Part shown: positions 36,517 to 44,234 of the stretch, piece by piece
Layout: each line of letters opens with the position of its first letter
Position numbering within the stretch: the first letter of the stretch is position 1
Source of the DNA: Formosa sediminum
GTDB taxonomy: Bacteria; Bacteroidota; Bacteroidia; Flavobacteriales; Flavobacteriaceae
Assembly (NCBI RefSeq): GCF_007197735.1
Contig: NZ_CP041637.1
Coordinates: forward strand, 1,240,001 to 1,304,000
DNA length: 64,000 bases
Direction of reading: 5' to 3'
Translations under genes and position numbers: made by a program
The notes under the pieces: model-generated
What the model saw: only the letters and a program-made list of their open reading frames with translations
Told to the model about the DNA's origin: nothing
The model's database searches: none

Positions 36517-36553
36517 TTGTAAATTTTTGATACGGATTGTAAAAAGTTTACAA
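36517..36553 (+). promoter_or_regulatory. candidate operator before the precursor peptide genes
   Basis: TTGTAAA-AAG-TTTACAA at 36537-36553 is a perfect 7-bp inverted repeat, and a further TTGTAAA half-site occurs at 36517-36523, exactly 20 nt (two helical turns) upstream. It lies 36 nt before the first precursor ATG. The neighbouring HTH protein is the obvious candidate ligand, without proof. Confidence 0.4.
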
Positions 36554-36589
36554 CCAAAAATAAATTAATAATTTTTAAAAACTTATTTT

Positions 36590-36754
36590 ATGAAAAATTT
36601 AGAAAATTTTGGGGTTAAGGAATTGAGTGCTAAAGAAATGAAAAAAACCAATGGTGGTTTTGCTTGGTATGTTTGGATTAGCTTGAGTCTAGTGGCAGAA
36701 TCTGCTGTGAGGGGTATGGTAGATGGTATCCGTGATGGAGCTGCTCAGGGATAA
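36590..36754 (+). CDS. double-glycine-leader precursor peptide 1 (bacteriocin-like)
   Basis: 54-aa product below common gene-calling cut-offs; I translated it directly. Leader of 23 residues beginning MKNLENFGVKELSAKEMK and ending KTNGG, then a 31-residue core starting FAWYVWISLSLVAESAVRG and ending DGAAQG. The leader has the LxxxELSxKExxxxxGG pattern cleaved by C39 peptidases. The core is hydrophobic first, small-residue-rich and weakly charged later, without Cys, as in class II (lactobin/cerein-like) bacteriocins. It is preceded by an A-rich stretch and the operator candidate and followed by precursor 2 after 33 nt. Confidence 0.75.
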   Translation: MKNLENFGVKELSAKEMKKTNGGFAWYVWISLSLVAESAVRGMVDGIRDGAAQG

Positions 36755-36787
36755 AAATTATAAAAACAGAATTTAAAAACAAACAAA

Positions 36788-36973
36788 ATGAAAAATTTAA
36801 AAAAATTATCATCAGAAGGTTTAATAGAATTATCACAAAAAGATTTAAAAAATATTGATGGCGGAAATTGGATATATGACGTATTTCATGCTTTTGGTGT
36901 TGGCTGTGTTGATGAAGGAAGACATGGAGGAAGTGTAGGAGCTTTAAAATATGGAGGAGCTTGGAATTATTAA
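36788..36973 (+). CDS. double-glycine-leader precursor peptide 2
   Basis: 61 aa. Leader of 26 residues (starts MKNLKKLSSEGLIELSQKDL and ends KNIDGG) followed by a 35-residue core beginning NWIYDVFHAFGVGCVDE. The core is rich in Gly (about nine), with one Cys, two His and aromatic ends (GGAWNY), and differs completely from the core of precursor 1 although the leaders share MKNL and the ELS-K spacing. Two unequal cores under one exporter fit a two-peptide bacteriocin, or a toxin plus a signalling peptide. Its last codons lie inside a 23-bp hairpin. Confidence 0.78.
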   Translation: MKNLKKLSSEGLIELSQKDLKNIDGGNWIYDVFHAFGVGCVDEGRHGGSVGALKYGGAWNY

Positions 36974-37019
36974 ATAATAGTCAAAGTTTTTTATATAACT
37001 TTGACTATTATTTAATAAT
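36966..37019. repeat. 23-bp perfect inverted repeat (mRNA hairpin) at the 3' end of precursor 2
   Basis: 36966-36988 pairs perfectly with 36997-37019 (core AATAGTCAAAGTT), loop 8 nt. It begins 8 nt before the end of the precursor 2 gene. There is no T-tract after it, so rather than an ordinary terminator it may be an mRNA-stabilising hairpin or attenuator separating peptide expression from the transport genes. Confidence 0.75.
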
Positions 37020-37037
37020 GTTTAATGAATTCAAAAA

Positions 37038-37220
37038 ATGATTAATAAAAAAATTTTACTATTTGTAATATTTATTAGTAGTACTCAAATAATTTATTCC
37101 ATAATCTATCCTTCTAGTGTTGAAATTATATTTGGTCTTAAGGTAAGTAATTGGGTATTTATAATTATCTGGTTAACTATTTGCATTCTATCAATATATC
37201 GATATTATAAAAAAAAATAG
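37038..37220 (+). CDS. small two-TM membrane protein, immunity candidate
   Basis: 60 aa, almost all membrane: helix 1 about 5-22 (KILLFVIFISSTQIIYSII), short loop with PSSVEIIFGLKVSN, helix 2 about 36-54 (WVFIIIWLTICILSIY), then a basic tail RYYKKK that would sit in the cytoplasm. No family recognised. Position right after two bacteriocin-like precursors and before a CPBP-type gene is the usual place of a small immunity protein; that role is inferred from context only. The reading frame is short and AT-rich, so it could be fortuitous, though two clean helices and the basic end argue for a real gene. Confidence 0.5.
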   Translation: MINKKILLFVIFISSTQIIYSIIYPSSVEIIFGLKVSNWVFIIIWLTICILSIYRYYKKK

Positions 37221-37228
37221 AAACTATT

Positions 37229-38064
37229 TTGTTACTAAAGCACAACAACAAAGGATGGCAAAGGGTCTTAGGATTAATTATTCCATATATTTTTTCAATT
37301 TTTTGGATTTTTATTTGGAAAAATTGATATTGTTAATGGTAAAAGACCAGAGACAATTAATCAATATTTAATTTTATCTTTTTTTAATTTATTAGGTACA
37401 TTTTTAATTCTTTGGATATTTACAAAATATGTAGATAAAGAAAAATTTATAAATCTTGGTTTTACAAAAAACATAAAACACATTTTTATTGGAATAATTT
37501 TAGGAACTGTTGTTTTAGTTTTTGGCTTCAATATTTTGTTATATCTTGATGAATTAAAAATAATTACAGTAGAGTTTAGAGTAAATGATTTTTTAAAAGT
37601 ATTTTTTTTGTTTATTCTAGTTTCTTTAATTGAAGAAACACTTTTTAGAGGTTATATTTTGAAAAATTTAATAATTTCTTTTAATAAATATATTGCATTA
37701 AGTATTTCATCTTTATTATTTGCTTTAATGCATAGTGCTAATCCAAGTATAAATTTGCTTAGTTTTGTGAATTTATTTTTCGCTGGTATGCTTTTAGGCA
37801 CTTCATATATATATATATATATATATAGTAAATTTATGGTTTCCCATTGGCTTACATTTTAGTTGGAATTTATCTCAAACATTAATAGGTTTTAATGTTA
37901 GTGGTCAAGATCTTTATTCAATAATAAAATTTAAAATCAAAGAAAATAATTTATTAAATGGAGGCGATTTTGGCTTTGAGGGTTCTATAATTTCTATTAT
38001 TGTTCAAGTTATACTTATTCTTACGATTATTATATATTATCAAAATAAAAAAATTAAAGTTTAA
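37229..38064 (+). pseudogene. CPBP/CAAX-type intramembrane protease gene, interrupted at a T6 run and an (AT)11 tract
   Basis: Three frames join into one CPBP-family membrane protein of about 275 aa. Frame from a TTG at 37229 gives NNKGWQRVLGLIIPYIF; one extra base at the T6 run 37290-37295 shifts it. The middle frame reads FQFFGFLFGKIDIVNGK, then the family motifs EETLFRGYIL (catalytic EExxxR) and FALMHSANPS (His). At 37805-37827 a pure (AT)11-A tract ends this frame a few codons later; the following frame resumes with LWFPIGLHFSWNLSQT and runs to TAA at 38064. CPBP proteins often serve as bacteriocin immunity or maturation factors. One AT unit more or two fewer would restore the second junction. 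Confidence 0.78.
37805..37827. repeat. (AT)11 dinucleotide microsatellite inside the CPBP gene
   Basis: Uninterrupted 23-nt AT repeat between TTC and GTA. It lies within coding sequence upstream of the conserved LWFPIGLHFSWN segment; slippage would switch reading frame. The present length leaves the gene out of frame. Confidence 0.9.
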
Positions 38065-38135
38065 ACTTAATTATTTTATAAAACTGCAAATAAATTGCAC
38101 TAAACACCTCTTTATTTGCCATTAGAATCTATAAA

Positions 38136-40292
38136 ATGGCAAAAATCAACATCAAACAACACGATATTACAGATTGTGGAGCAACTTGTTTAGCATCTAT
38201 ATCTATATATTATAATTTACAAATTCCTATTGCACGTGTTCGTCAATATGCAGGAACAGATAAAAAAGGTACTAATGTATTAGGTCTTATAGAAGCTGCA
38301 GAAAAACTAGGTTTTGAAGCTAAAGGTGTACGTGGCGAATTAGATAGTTTATTTAAAATACCAAAACCAGCAATTGCACATATTATTGTAAAAGAAAAAT
38401 TGCATCATTATGTGGTTATTTACGAAGTTACCAAAGAATACATTAAAATTATGGATCCAGGAGAAGGGAAAATCCATAAAAAAACACACAAAGAGTTTTT
38501 AAAAGAATGGACAGGTGTTTTAGTGTTGTTACTGCCAAAAGAAGAGTTTACTACTGGTAATGAAAAAGTATCCGTTTTAAAACGTTTTTGGTTTTTACTA
38601 AAACCGCATAAGTTTGTATTATTGCAAGCTTTAATTGGAGCAGTAATTTATACGCTACTAGGTTTTTCTACCTCAATTTATATACAAAAAATTACAGATT
38701 ATGTTTTAGTGGGTGGTAATACAAAACTGTTAAACCTATTAAGTATAATAATGCTTGTGTTATTGGTTTTACAAATTGTAATAGGTGTTTTTAAAGATGT
38801 GTTTCTTATTAAAAGCGGGCAACAAATAGATGCTCGTTTAATACTTGGTTATTACAAACACTTATTAAAATTACCACAACAGTTTTTTGATACGATGAGA
38901 GTAGGAGAGATTATTTCTCGTATTAATGATGCCGTTAAAATTAGATCTTTTATTAATGATGTTTCTTTAAATTTAACAGTAAACATTCTTATTTTGATTT
39001 TCTCCTTTGGTATTATGTTTATGTATTATTGGAAATTGGCATTAATAATGTTGTTGGTTATTCCTTTGTATTTAGTTGTATATTTTATCATAAACAAACT
39101 CAATAAAAAAACAGAGCGTAAAATAATGGAGAGTTCTGCCGAATTAGAAAGTCAGTTAGTAGAATCTTTAAATGCTGTGGGAACTATAAAACGTTTTGGT
39201 TTAGAAAGTTTTGCCAATATAAAAACAGAGACAAAATTTATTAGTTTACTTAATGTTGGGTATAAATCTGCATTGAATTCTGTGTTCTCTGTAACTTCAA
39301 CTACTTTTATTTCTCAATTATTTACAATAATACTTTTGTGGAGTGGTTCTTATTTTGTGATTGAAAGAGAGATTACATCAGGAGAATTATTGTCTTTTTA
39401 TGCAATTATTGGATATTTTATGAATCCTGTAGCAAGTTTAATTGGTGCAAATAAACAAATACAAAATGCTTTGATTGCAGCAGACCGTTTGTTTGAAATT
39501 ATGGATTTAGAGCGCGAAGAAAATGCCGAAAAGATAGTTCTTAAAAAAGATAATATTGGAAACATCGAATTTAAGAATGTTGCCTTTAGATATGGTACAA
39601 GAGTACAAGTTTTTACAGATTTTAACTTAAAAATTAAAAAAGGAAATATAACTGCTATTGTTGGAGAAAGTGGCTCAGGTAAATCTACTTTAATTTCTTT
39701 ACTACAAAACCTATACCTTATACAGAAAGGTCACATTACAATTGGAAATTTAGATTTAAAGTATATTCAGCACGAAAGTTTACGAGAATTGGTAAGTGTT
39801 GTGCCTCAAAAAATAGATTTATTTGCAGGAAATGTAATTGATAATATTGCTGTTGGAGATTTTGCACCAAATATGGAGTTAATTATAGACATTTGTAAGT
39901 CGATTGGTATTTTAGAGTTTTTAGAAAGTTTGCCTAACGGATTTAATACGTATCTTGGAGAAAACGGAGCAACTCTTTCTGGGGGACAAAAACAACGAAT
40001 AGCCATTGCAAGAGCTTTGTATAAAAAACCAGAAGTCTTGGTTTTAGATGAGGCAACATCTTCTTTAGATTCTACTTCAGAAAATTATATTCAAAAAGCG
40101 GTAGAAAAATTGCGTCAAGAAAACAAGACAATTATCCTTATAGCCCATAGATTAAGCACGGTTATTAATGCTGATGATATTGTAGTATTGCAGAAAGGAG
40201 AAGTTTTAGAACAAGGAAATCATAAAAAATTATATGCTGAAAAAGGACATTATTATAATTTATGGCAACAACAAATGCCGAAAATGGAATAA
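38136..40292 (+). CDS. C39 peptidase-containing ABC exporter (bacteriocin maturation/export)
   Basis: 718-aa half-transporter that cleaves GG leaders and exports the core peptide across the inner membrane. N-terminal C39 peptidase (1-~135): HDITDCGATCL with catalytic Cys14, His in HHYVVIYEV (about 91), Asp in KIMDPGEGK. Six TM helices between about 155 and 440 (FVLLQALIGAVIYTLLGF ... SGELLSFYAIIGYFM). C-terminal ATPase: Walker A GESGSGKST near 510, signature LSGGQKQR, Walker B VLVLDEATSS, H-loop IAHRLS. Intact and full length, unlike its adaptor. Substrates are presumably the two GG-leader peptides at 36590-36973. Confidence 0.93.
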   Translation: MAKINIKQHDITDCGATCLASISIYYNLQIPIARVRQYAGTDKKGTNVLGLIEAAEKLGFEAKGVRGELDSLFKIPKPAIAHIIVKEKLHHYVVIYEVTKEYIKIMDPGEGKIHKKTHKEFLKEWTGVLVLLLPKEEFTTGNEKVSVLKRFWFLLKPHKFVLLQALIGAVIYTLLGFSTSIYIQKITDYVLVGGNTKLLNLLSIIMLVLLVLQIVIGVFKDVFLIKSGQQIDARLILGYYKHLLKLPQQFFDTMRVGEIISRINDAVKIRSFINDVSLNLTVNILILIFSFGIMFMYYWKLALIMLLVIPLYLVVYFIINKLNKKTERKIMESSAELESQLVESLNAVGTIKRFGLESFANIKTETKFISLLNVGYKSALNSVFSVTSTTFISQLFTIILLWSGSYFVIEREITSGELLSFYAIIGYFMNPVASLIGANKQIQNALIAADRLFEIMDLEREENAEKIVLKKDNIGNIEFKNVAFRYGTRVQVFTDFNLKIKKGNITAIVGESGSGKSTLISLLQNLYLIQKGHITIGNLDLKYIQHESLRELVSVVPQKIDLFAGNVIDNIAVGDFAPNMELIIDICKSIGILEFLESLPNGFNTYLGENGATLSGGQKQRIAIARALYKKPEVLVLDEATSSLDSTSENYIQKAVEKLRQENKTIILIAHRLSTVINADDIVVLQKGEVLEQGNHKKLYAEKGHYYNLWQQQMPKME

Positions 40293-40444
40293 GAAAAATA
40301 CTACTGTGAAAAAAATAGTACCTTTTTTCTAGTACATATAAATTAAGCACAAACCTACGTTTTGTCTATTAAGCCAATAATTGATAAAATATCTTTTAAT
40401 TTTTCAATGAATAAAAAGGTTACATTCTTACTTCTATAATTTTA

Positions 40445-40498
40445 TTCAATAAGTACGGTTTTTCCGCAATAATTTAAAATAAATATAATTTATATTTG
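40445..40498 (+). promoter_or_regulatory. palindrome-promoter module, right copy
   Basis: The 22-nt sequence at 40445-40466 is identical to 34855-34876. The inverted repeat here is TACGG-TTTTT-CCGCA (one mismatch in the right arm). A perfect TAnnTTTG box, TATATTTG, is at 40491-40498, at the same 46-nt offset as in the left copy. The predicted start site is near 40504, heading into a short terminator-ended stretch. Confidence 0.55.
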
Positions 40499-40503
40499 TA
40501 CCA

Positions 40504-40615
40504 TAGATTGTAGATAACCAGTTTTATTATAAATTACAATTTTTGTTATGGTATTTACAAACACCCAAATTTATTGAACTTATAAGCCTAAATATGAAGA
40601 TATTTAGGCTTTTTT
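40504..40615 (+). ncRNA. candidate ~110-nt small RNA
   Basis: Defined by a good -7 box (40491-40498) on one side and a 12-bp terminator hairpin (40583-40610) with a T-run on the other. The only reading frame is nine codons (MVFTNTQIY from 40548). It may be a regulatory RNA, a leader for a very short peptide, or the remnant of a deleted operon. Existence of the transcript is inferred. Confidence 0.35.
40583..40615 (+). terminator. plus-strand terminator right of the island
   Basis: Perfect 12-bp stem AAGCCTAAATAT / ATATTTAGGCTT with a GAAG tetraloop and a T7 run. The A-run needed for a minus-strand terminator is absent, so it serves plus-strand transcription only. Confidence 0.88.
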
Positions 40616-40641
40616 TCTTTTAAAAACACATTTTAAGAGAT

Positions 40642-43600
40642 TTAGAAATAGGCTTTTAGCTGAATATTTCCAGTATGTATAGTATTACTAGTTGCAGTTT
40701 TTCTTCCAAAATACGAGAGGTTTAAATCTAAGAATTTTGTTATTTTTTTCTGAACTAATAACGACCAAGTAAAGTTTTTTCCAGCTTGTAATCCTTCGAG
40801 CATCTCATAAGCTACAGGAGTATTTGAATCTCCAGAATATAAATTTGAAAAATAATTAAACTCGCCACTAATAGCAGATTGTTGAACATTAGATATGGAA
40901 AATGAAGTCCCATATTTTTGTTGTTTTAAAGTTTCAAAACTATCTATAGTGTTCTCTTTAGAGGTGTATTGATAAAACACTTCAAACCGAGTATTTTCAT
41001 TTAATAAATACGTCAATTTCGGGTTAAATACAGACTCGTCAATATTATAATTTTTGCTTACATAATTTTCGCTGATACTTTCTGTATTGCTTAAGCTACT
41101 TAAATATGTAACTAACCAATTTTGGGCAAATTTATGATTGAAGTTTAATTGATGACTTTTAATATTATTTGCGGTATAACCAATTGTAGAAATTGTTTTA
41201 ACCTTATTCTTTAAATAAGTGTAAGATGTTGTGTAATGTTGTTTACCGCGATTAAATGTTAATACATTACGTAGGTTTAATTGTAGTCCTAATTGTTGCT
41301 CATCATCCGATTTAAATGGGTTAATCTGAAAGTTATTGCCGTTGCGTTCAGTTTTACTATCTATTAAATAAGCTGTTTGATTATAAAATTTAGAGAGAAT
41401 AGTCTTAGATTTATGATCTGAATTTACCCATTGTTGCGGATTTAATGTAAGGGTTTGACTAAATCTGTTTTGGTGTGTTTTTAAGTAAACTTGGTTAGGT
41501 AGCAATACCCGTAAATATTTACCTTCATCCTGAAATTGGGCAATTTCAAACTCTTCTAATTCCTGAATTCCATTTTCGTTATAATCAATCCAAGTGTAAG
41601 ATCCTTGTCCTGCTTCTACTTCTACATACGTAAATTCTTGCTCAGCCAAAGTTCCTGAATTGGTTTCAAAAACAGTATTCCATTGAATCATTTGCTTGAA
41701 AAATCCTTGACTATAAATTAATCGGGAGTTTAAAGAGTTTTCATTATCATCGTCTACATTATCTAAAGTTCTATAATTTACATAGAGCGATAAATTGGTA
41801 TTTGCATTTTGGATTAACCTAGAGTCTAAATAAATTGTTTTTGAAGTGTTTACATGTTGTAAGTTGTTGTTTCTAATACTGTCGTTTACACGATGTTTAA
41901 AACCTACTTCTGCAAATAAATTTAAACTGTCACCAATGCCTGTAAAAACTTCATAGCTTTTAAATTTCTGGCTATCTTCTAAATAAGAATCTGTGGTTAT
42001 GTCTTTTTGCTGATTATCTTCGGTAGCCAATTTTGTTCCAACCCAAGCGTTATTAAAACTATAAGTTGCGGTGTTAGACGAGCGTAAAAATGTTGAGGTT
42101 TCTGTGTCTGATTTAGAATTTAAATAACTAGAATTTGTATAAAATAGAAATCTATTTAATTTTAAGAGACCACTAGCAACATGTCTGTTCCCGTTAAAAT
42201 TTTCATGATAACTTAAATGTTCAAATTGATATTTAAACGTGAGAACTTCAGGTTTTTTAAGTTCCAACCCGCCAATTAATAAATTCTGATTTCCGGACGT
42301 GGTTTCTATATTCCAATCCCTATCAAACTCAGCATTGTAAAGGGTTTCTATCGTTTCAAAATTATCTTCTATATAATCAAAGTCTGCATATGCATCTAAA
42401 TTCCAACGGTCCGTTTGCTGTATTATATTCTGGGTAAATTTTAATTTTCCAGCAAAGCCATTATTATCCTCATCGTCTAAATCAGAAAACAAGTTTAAGT
42501 CGTTAATACTACCAGCGCCCTCAAAATAAATATTTGTTTTGGAAGTCGGTTTATACGTTCCGTTTACTACTGCTAGTTGTAATTTAGAAGGGGCCACTAA
42601 CTGTGTTATTGGTGCATAGTTGCCTTGAGAGATACCGTTAATTGGAGATATATATTCATAAATATCATTAATGGCATTGATACTGCTTAAAACGTAATCG
42701 CCAAGATTATCGCCTACATTACTAAAGGTAACGCTGTAAAGCTCGTCTTCTGGATTGTTAGAAAATACATAAATTACCGTTCCGTTTAAAGTTTCTTTTT
42801 TATATAAAATTCTATTTTCGCTATAGGTTTCTGCAGTTTCTGAGGAGACAATCATTTTAGTTGTGTCATCTCCTGCTTCAGATAAAATCTGGACCTGATC
42901 GGTTGATAAATTTTGTTGTACCGGATTGTTTTTAGAATCACTTTCAAAATAAACAGAAGCACCAATGTTAAACTTTTCAGTGCTGTAACGGCCACCTCCA
43001 TAGCCAATAATTCTAGAATAATTAAGTTCACTGTATTGAAAATCTACAGTAACACGCATTTCTGATGTTACTGGAAAAGTAGAGTTAAAAATAATTTCTC
43101 CGGCGTTATAATCTATAATGTAGTCGTTATTTTCACCCCGTTCTAAAGCAATTCCATTTACATATACGGTTTCGCTACCAGAGACTATAAGCACATAGAG
43201 CTCGTCATTAGGACCGTTTAATTTGTAAGGCCCTTGATTTCCTTCTTCGGCAGTAAAAGTACTTCGTGTAAACTGTCCGCGTACAACTGCTCCCGCTGCA
43301 AAAATATCTGTTTTGGCATGCTCATGATTTAATGTAGCGTTTAATGATAATCCCTGTACACGCTTACTAAAATTAGCATAATAGGTTTTTGTGTTTTCTA
43401 GGTCTACATCTCCGGCACGAATGTTCCAAGTATTGCTAAAAATTTCAATGAATACTTGATCAAATTCATCTAATCGTTGTGAGTATCCACTTTCTTGTAA
43501 CGGAATATTTGCATCTTGTATAGAGGCTCTTAAAGAAATTTTTTCATTCAATTTCCCTGTAATTTGTAGGTCTAATTCGCTGTTTAAAACCGAGTTTTGG

Positions 43601-44046
43601 TTGTTACCAACTGTAACACCACGCGAGATACTTCCCGATGTAGATAGTCCGTCAAATGGAATATAACTTGATGTGCTTTTGGGTTGGGAAAGCTTATATA
43701 ATTTTTGTTGATTATTTACGTTATCTAATATAATGCTTTCGTCTAGCTGTCTATACGTTTTTGTTATAAAATCAGGGAATTTTAAATACGATATTTGAAT
43801 AGAATCTGCATGTATTGGTTTTTTGAATGTTAATAATGCTTTTGGAAAATTTATAGTATACAAACTTGTGTCTATAACCGTGTTTGCAGTTGTTTTTAGT
43901 GTAAACCAACTGGGGTTTATACTTACACTATCTATTAAAATACTATCTGAAACAGCCATCTTTTTTGTTCTGTAATTAGATAGCGGCTCTTGTGAAAAAA
44001 CACAAAGGCTGCTACAAAAAAATAGTAAGGCGATTATAAATTTCAT
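40642..44046 (-). CDS. very large outer-membrane protein, unknown function
   Basis: 1134 aa with a signal peptide (ALLFFCSSLCVFSQ, cut about residue 18). N-terminal ~130 residues look like a periplasmic beta domain (LYTINFPKALLTFKKP). From about 140 it is dominated by alternating strands; GSISRGVTVGNNQNSVLNSELDLQITGKL and SLRASIQDANIPLQESGYSQ (quoted in part) resemble a recurring Bacteroidota barrel family whose role I do not know. An internal globular stretch (about 290-345) with LIVSGSETVYVNGIALERGE and ending IDYNAGEIIFN resembles cell-surface repeat modules. The C-terminus IQLKAYF ends in Phe, as barrels do. Isolated gene; no partner visible. Confidence 0.75.
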   Translation of the reverse strand: MKFIIALLFFCSSLCVFSQEPLSNYRTKKMAVSDSILIDSVSINPSWFTLKTTANTVIDTSLYTINFPKALLTFKKPIHADSIQISYLKFPDFITKTYRQLDESIILDNVNNQQKLYKLSQPKSTSSYIPFDGLSTSGSISRGVTVGNNQNSVLNSELDLQITGKLNEKISLRASIQDANIPLQESGYSQRLDEFDQVFIEIFSNTWNIRAGDVDLENTKTYYANFSKRVQGLSLNATLNHEHAKTDIFAAGAVVRGQFTRSTFTAEEGNQGPYKLNGPNDELYVLIVSGSETVYVNGIALERGENNDYIIDYNAGEIIFNSTFPVTSEMRVTVDFQYSELNYSRIIGYGGGRYSTEKFNIGASVYFESDSKNNPVQQNLSTDQVQILSEAGDDTTKMIVSSETAETYSENRILYKKETLNGTVIYVFSNNPEDELYSVTFSNVGDNLGDYVLSSINAINDIYEYISPINGISQGNYAPITQLVAPSKLQLAVVNGTYKPTSKTNIYFEGAGSINDLNLFSDLDDEDNNGFAGKLKFTQNIIQQTDRWNLDAYADFDYIEDNFETIETLYNAEFDRDWNIETTSGNQNLLIGGLELKKPEVLTFKYQFEHLSYHENFNGNRHVASGLLKLNRFLFYTNSSYLNSKSDTETSTFLRSSNTATYSFNNAWVGTKLATEDNQQKDITTDSYLEDSQKFKSYEVFTGIGDSLNLFAEVGFKHRVNDSIRNNNLQHVNTSKTIYLDSRLIQNANTNLSLYVNYRTLDNVDDDNENSLNSRLIYSQGFFKQMIQWNTVFETNSGTLAEQEFTYVEVEAGQGSYTWIDYNENGIQELEEFEIAQFQDEGKYLRVLLPNQVYLKTHQNRFSQTLTLNPQQWVNSDHKSKTILSKFYNQTAYLIDSKTERNGNNFQINPFKSDDEQQLGLQLNLRNVLTFNRGKQHYTTSYTYLKNKVKTISTIGYTANNIKSHQLNFNHKFAQNWLVTYLSSLSNTESISENYVSKNYNIDESVFNPKLTYLLNENTRFEVFYQYTSKENTIDSFETLKQQKYGTSFSISNVQQSAISGEFNYFSNLYSGDSNTPVAYEMLEGLQAGKNFTWSLLVQKKITKFLDLNLSYFGRKTATSNTIHTGNIQLKAYF

Positions 44047-44234
44047 CTAGTAACATAACAACATAAGCTCTAAAGTATAATTAGAGTAAAATGTGTTAAA
44101 AGGTCTTTAAATTAATAGTGTAAAAGTAACGCATTATTTATTTTAGCTGAAATTCTAGAATAAATAAGCGCACCAGATTTAATTAACGCAAATTGCTTGT
44201 AAATATTGAGACGTGGTGCATTAAAAAAACAAAT

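Larger units (their letters stand above)
40293..40641. other. intergenic region with a promoter, a short transcript candidate and a terminator
   Basis: 349 nt between the exporter and the convergent large outer-membrane protein gene. It contains the right copy of the palindrome-promoter module and a strong plus-strand terminator about 110 nt later, with no gene of reasonable size in between (a 9-codon frame starts at 40548). The first 150 nt hold nothing recognisable. Confidence 0.65.

Noticed and set aside
34855-40498. Island as an insertion sequence or integrative element
   Set aside because: No transposase, integrase, tRNA or terminal inverted repeat was found; the repeated 22-mer sits in promoter geometry. 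Retained only as an alternative explanation.
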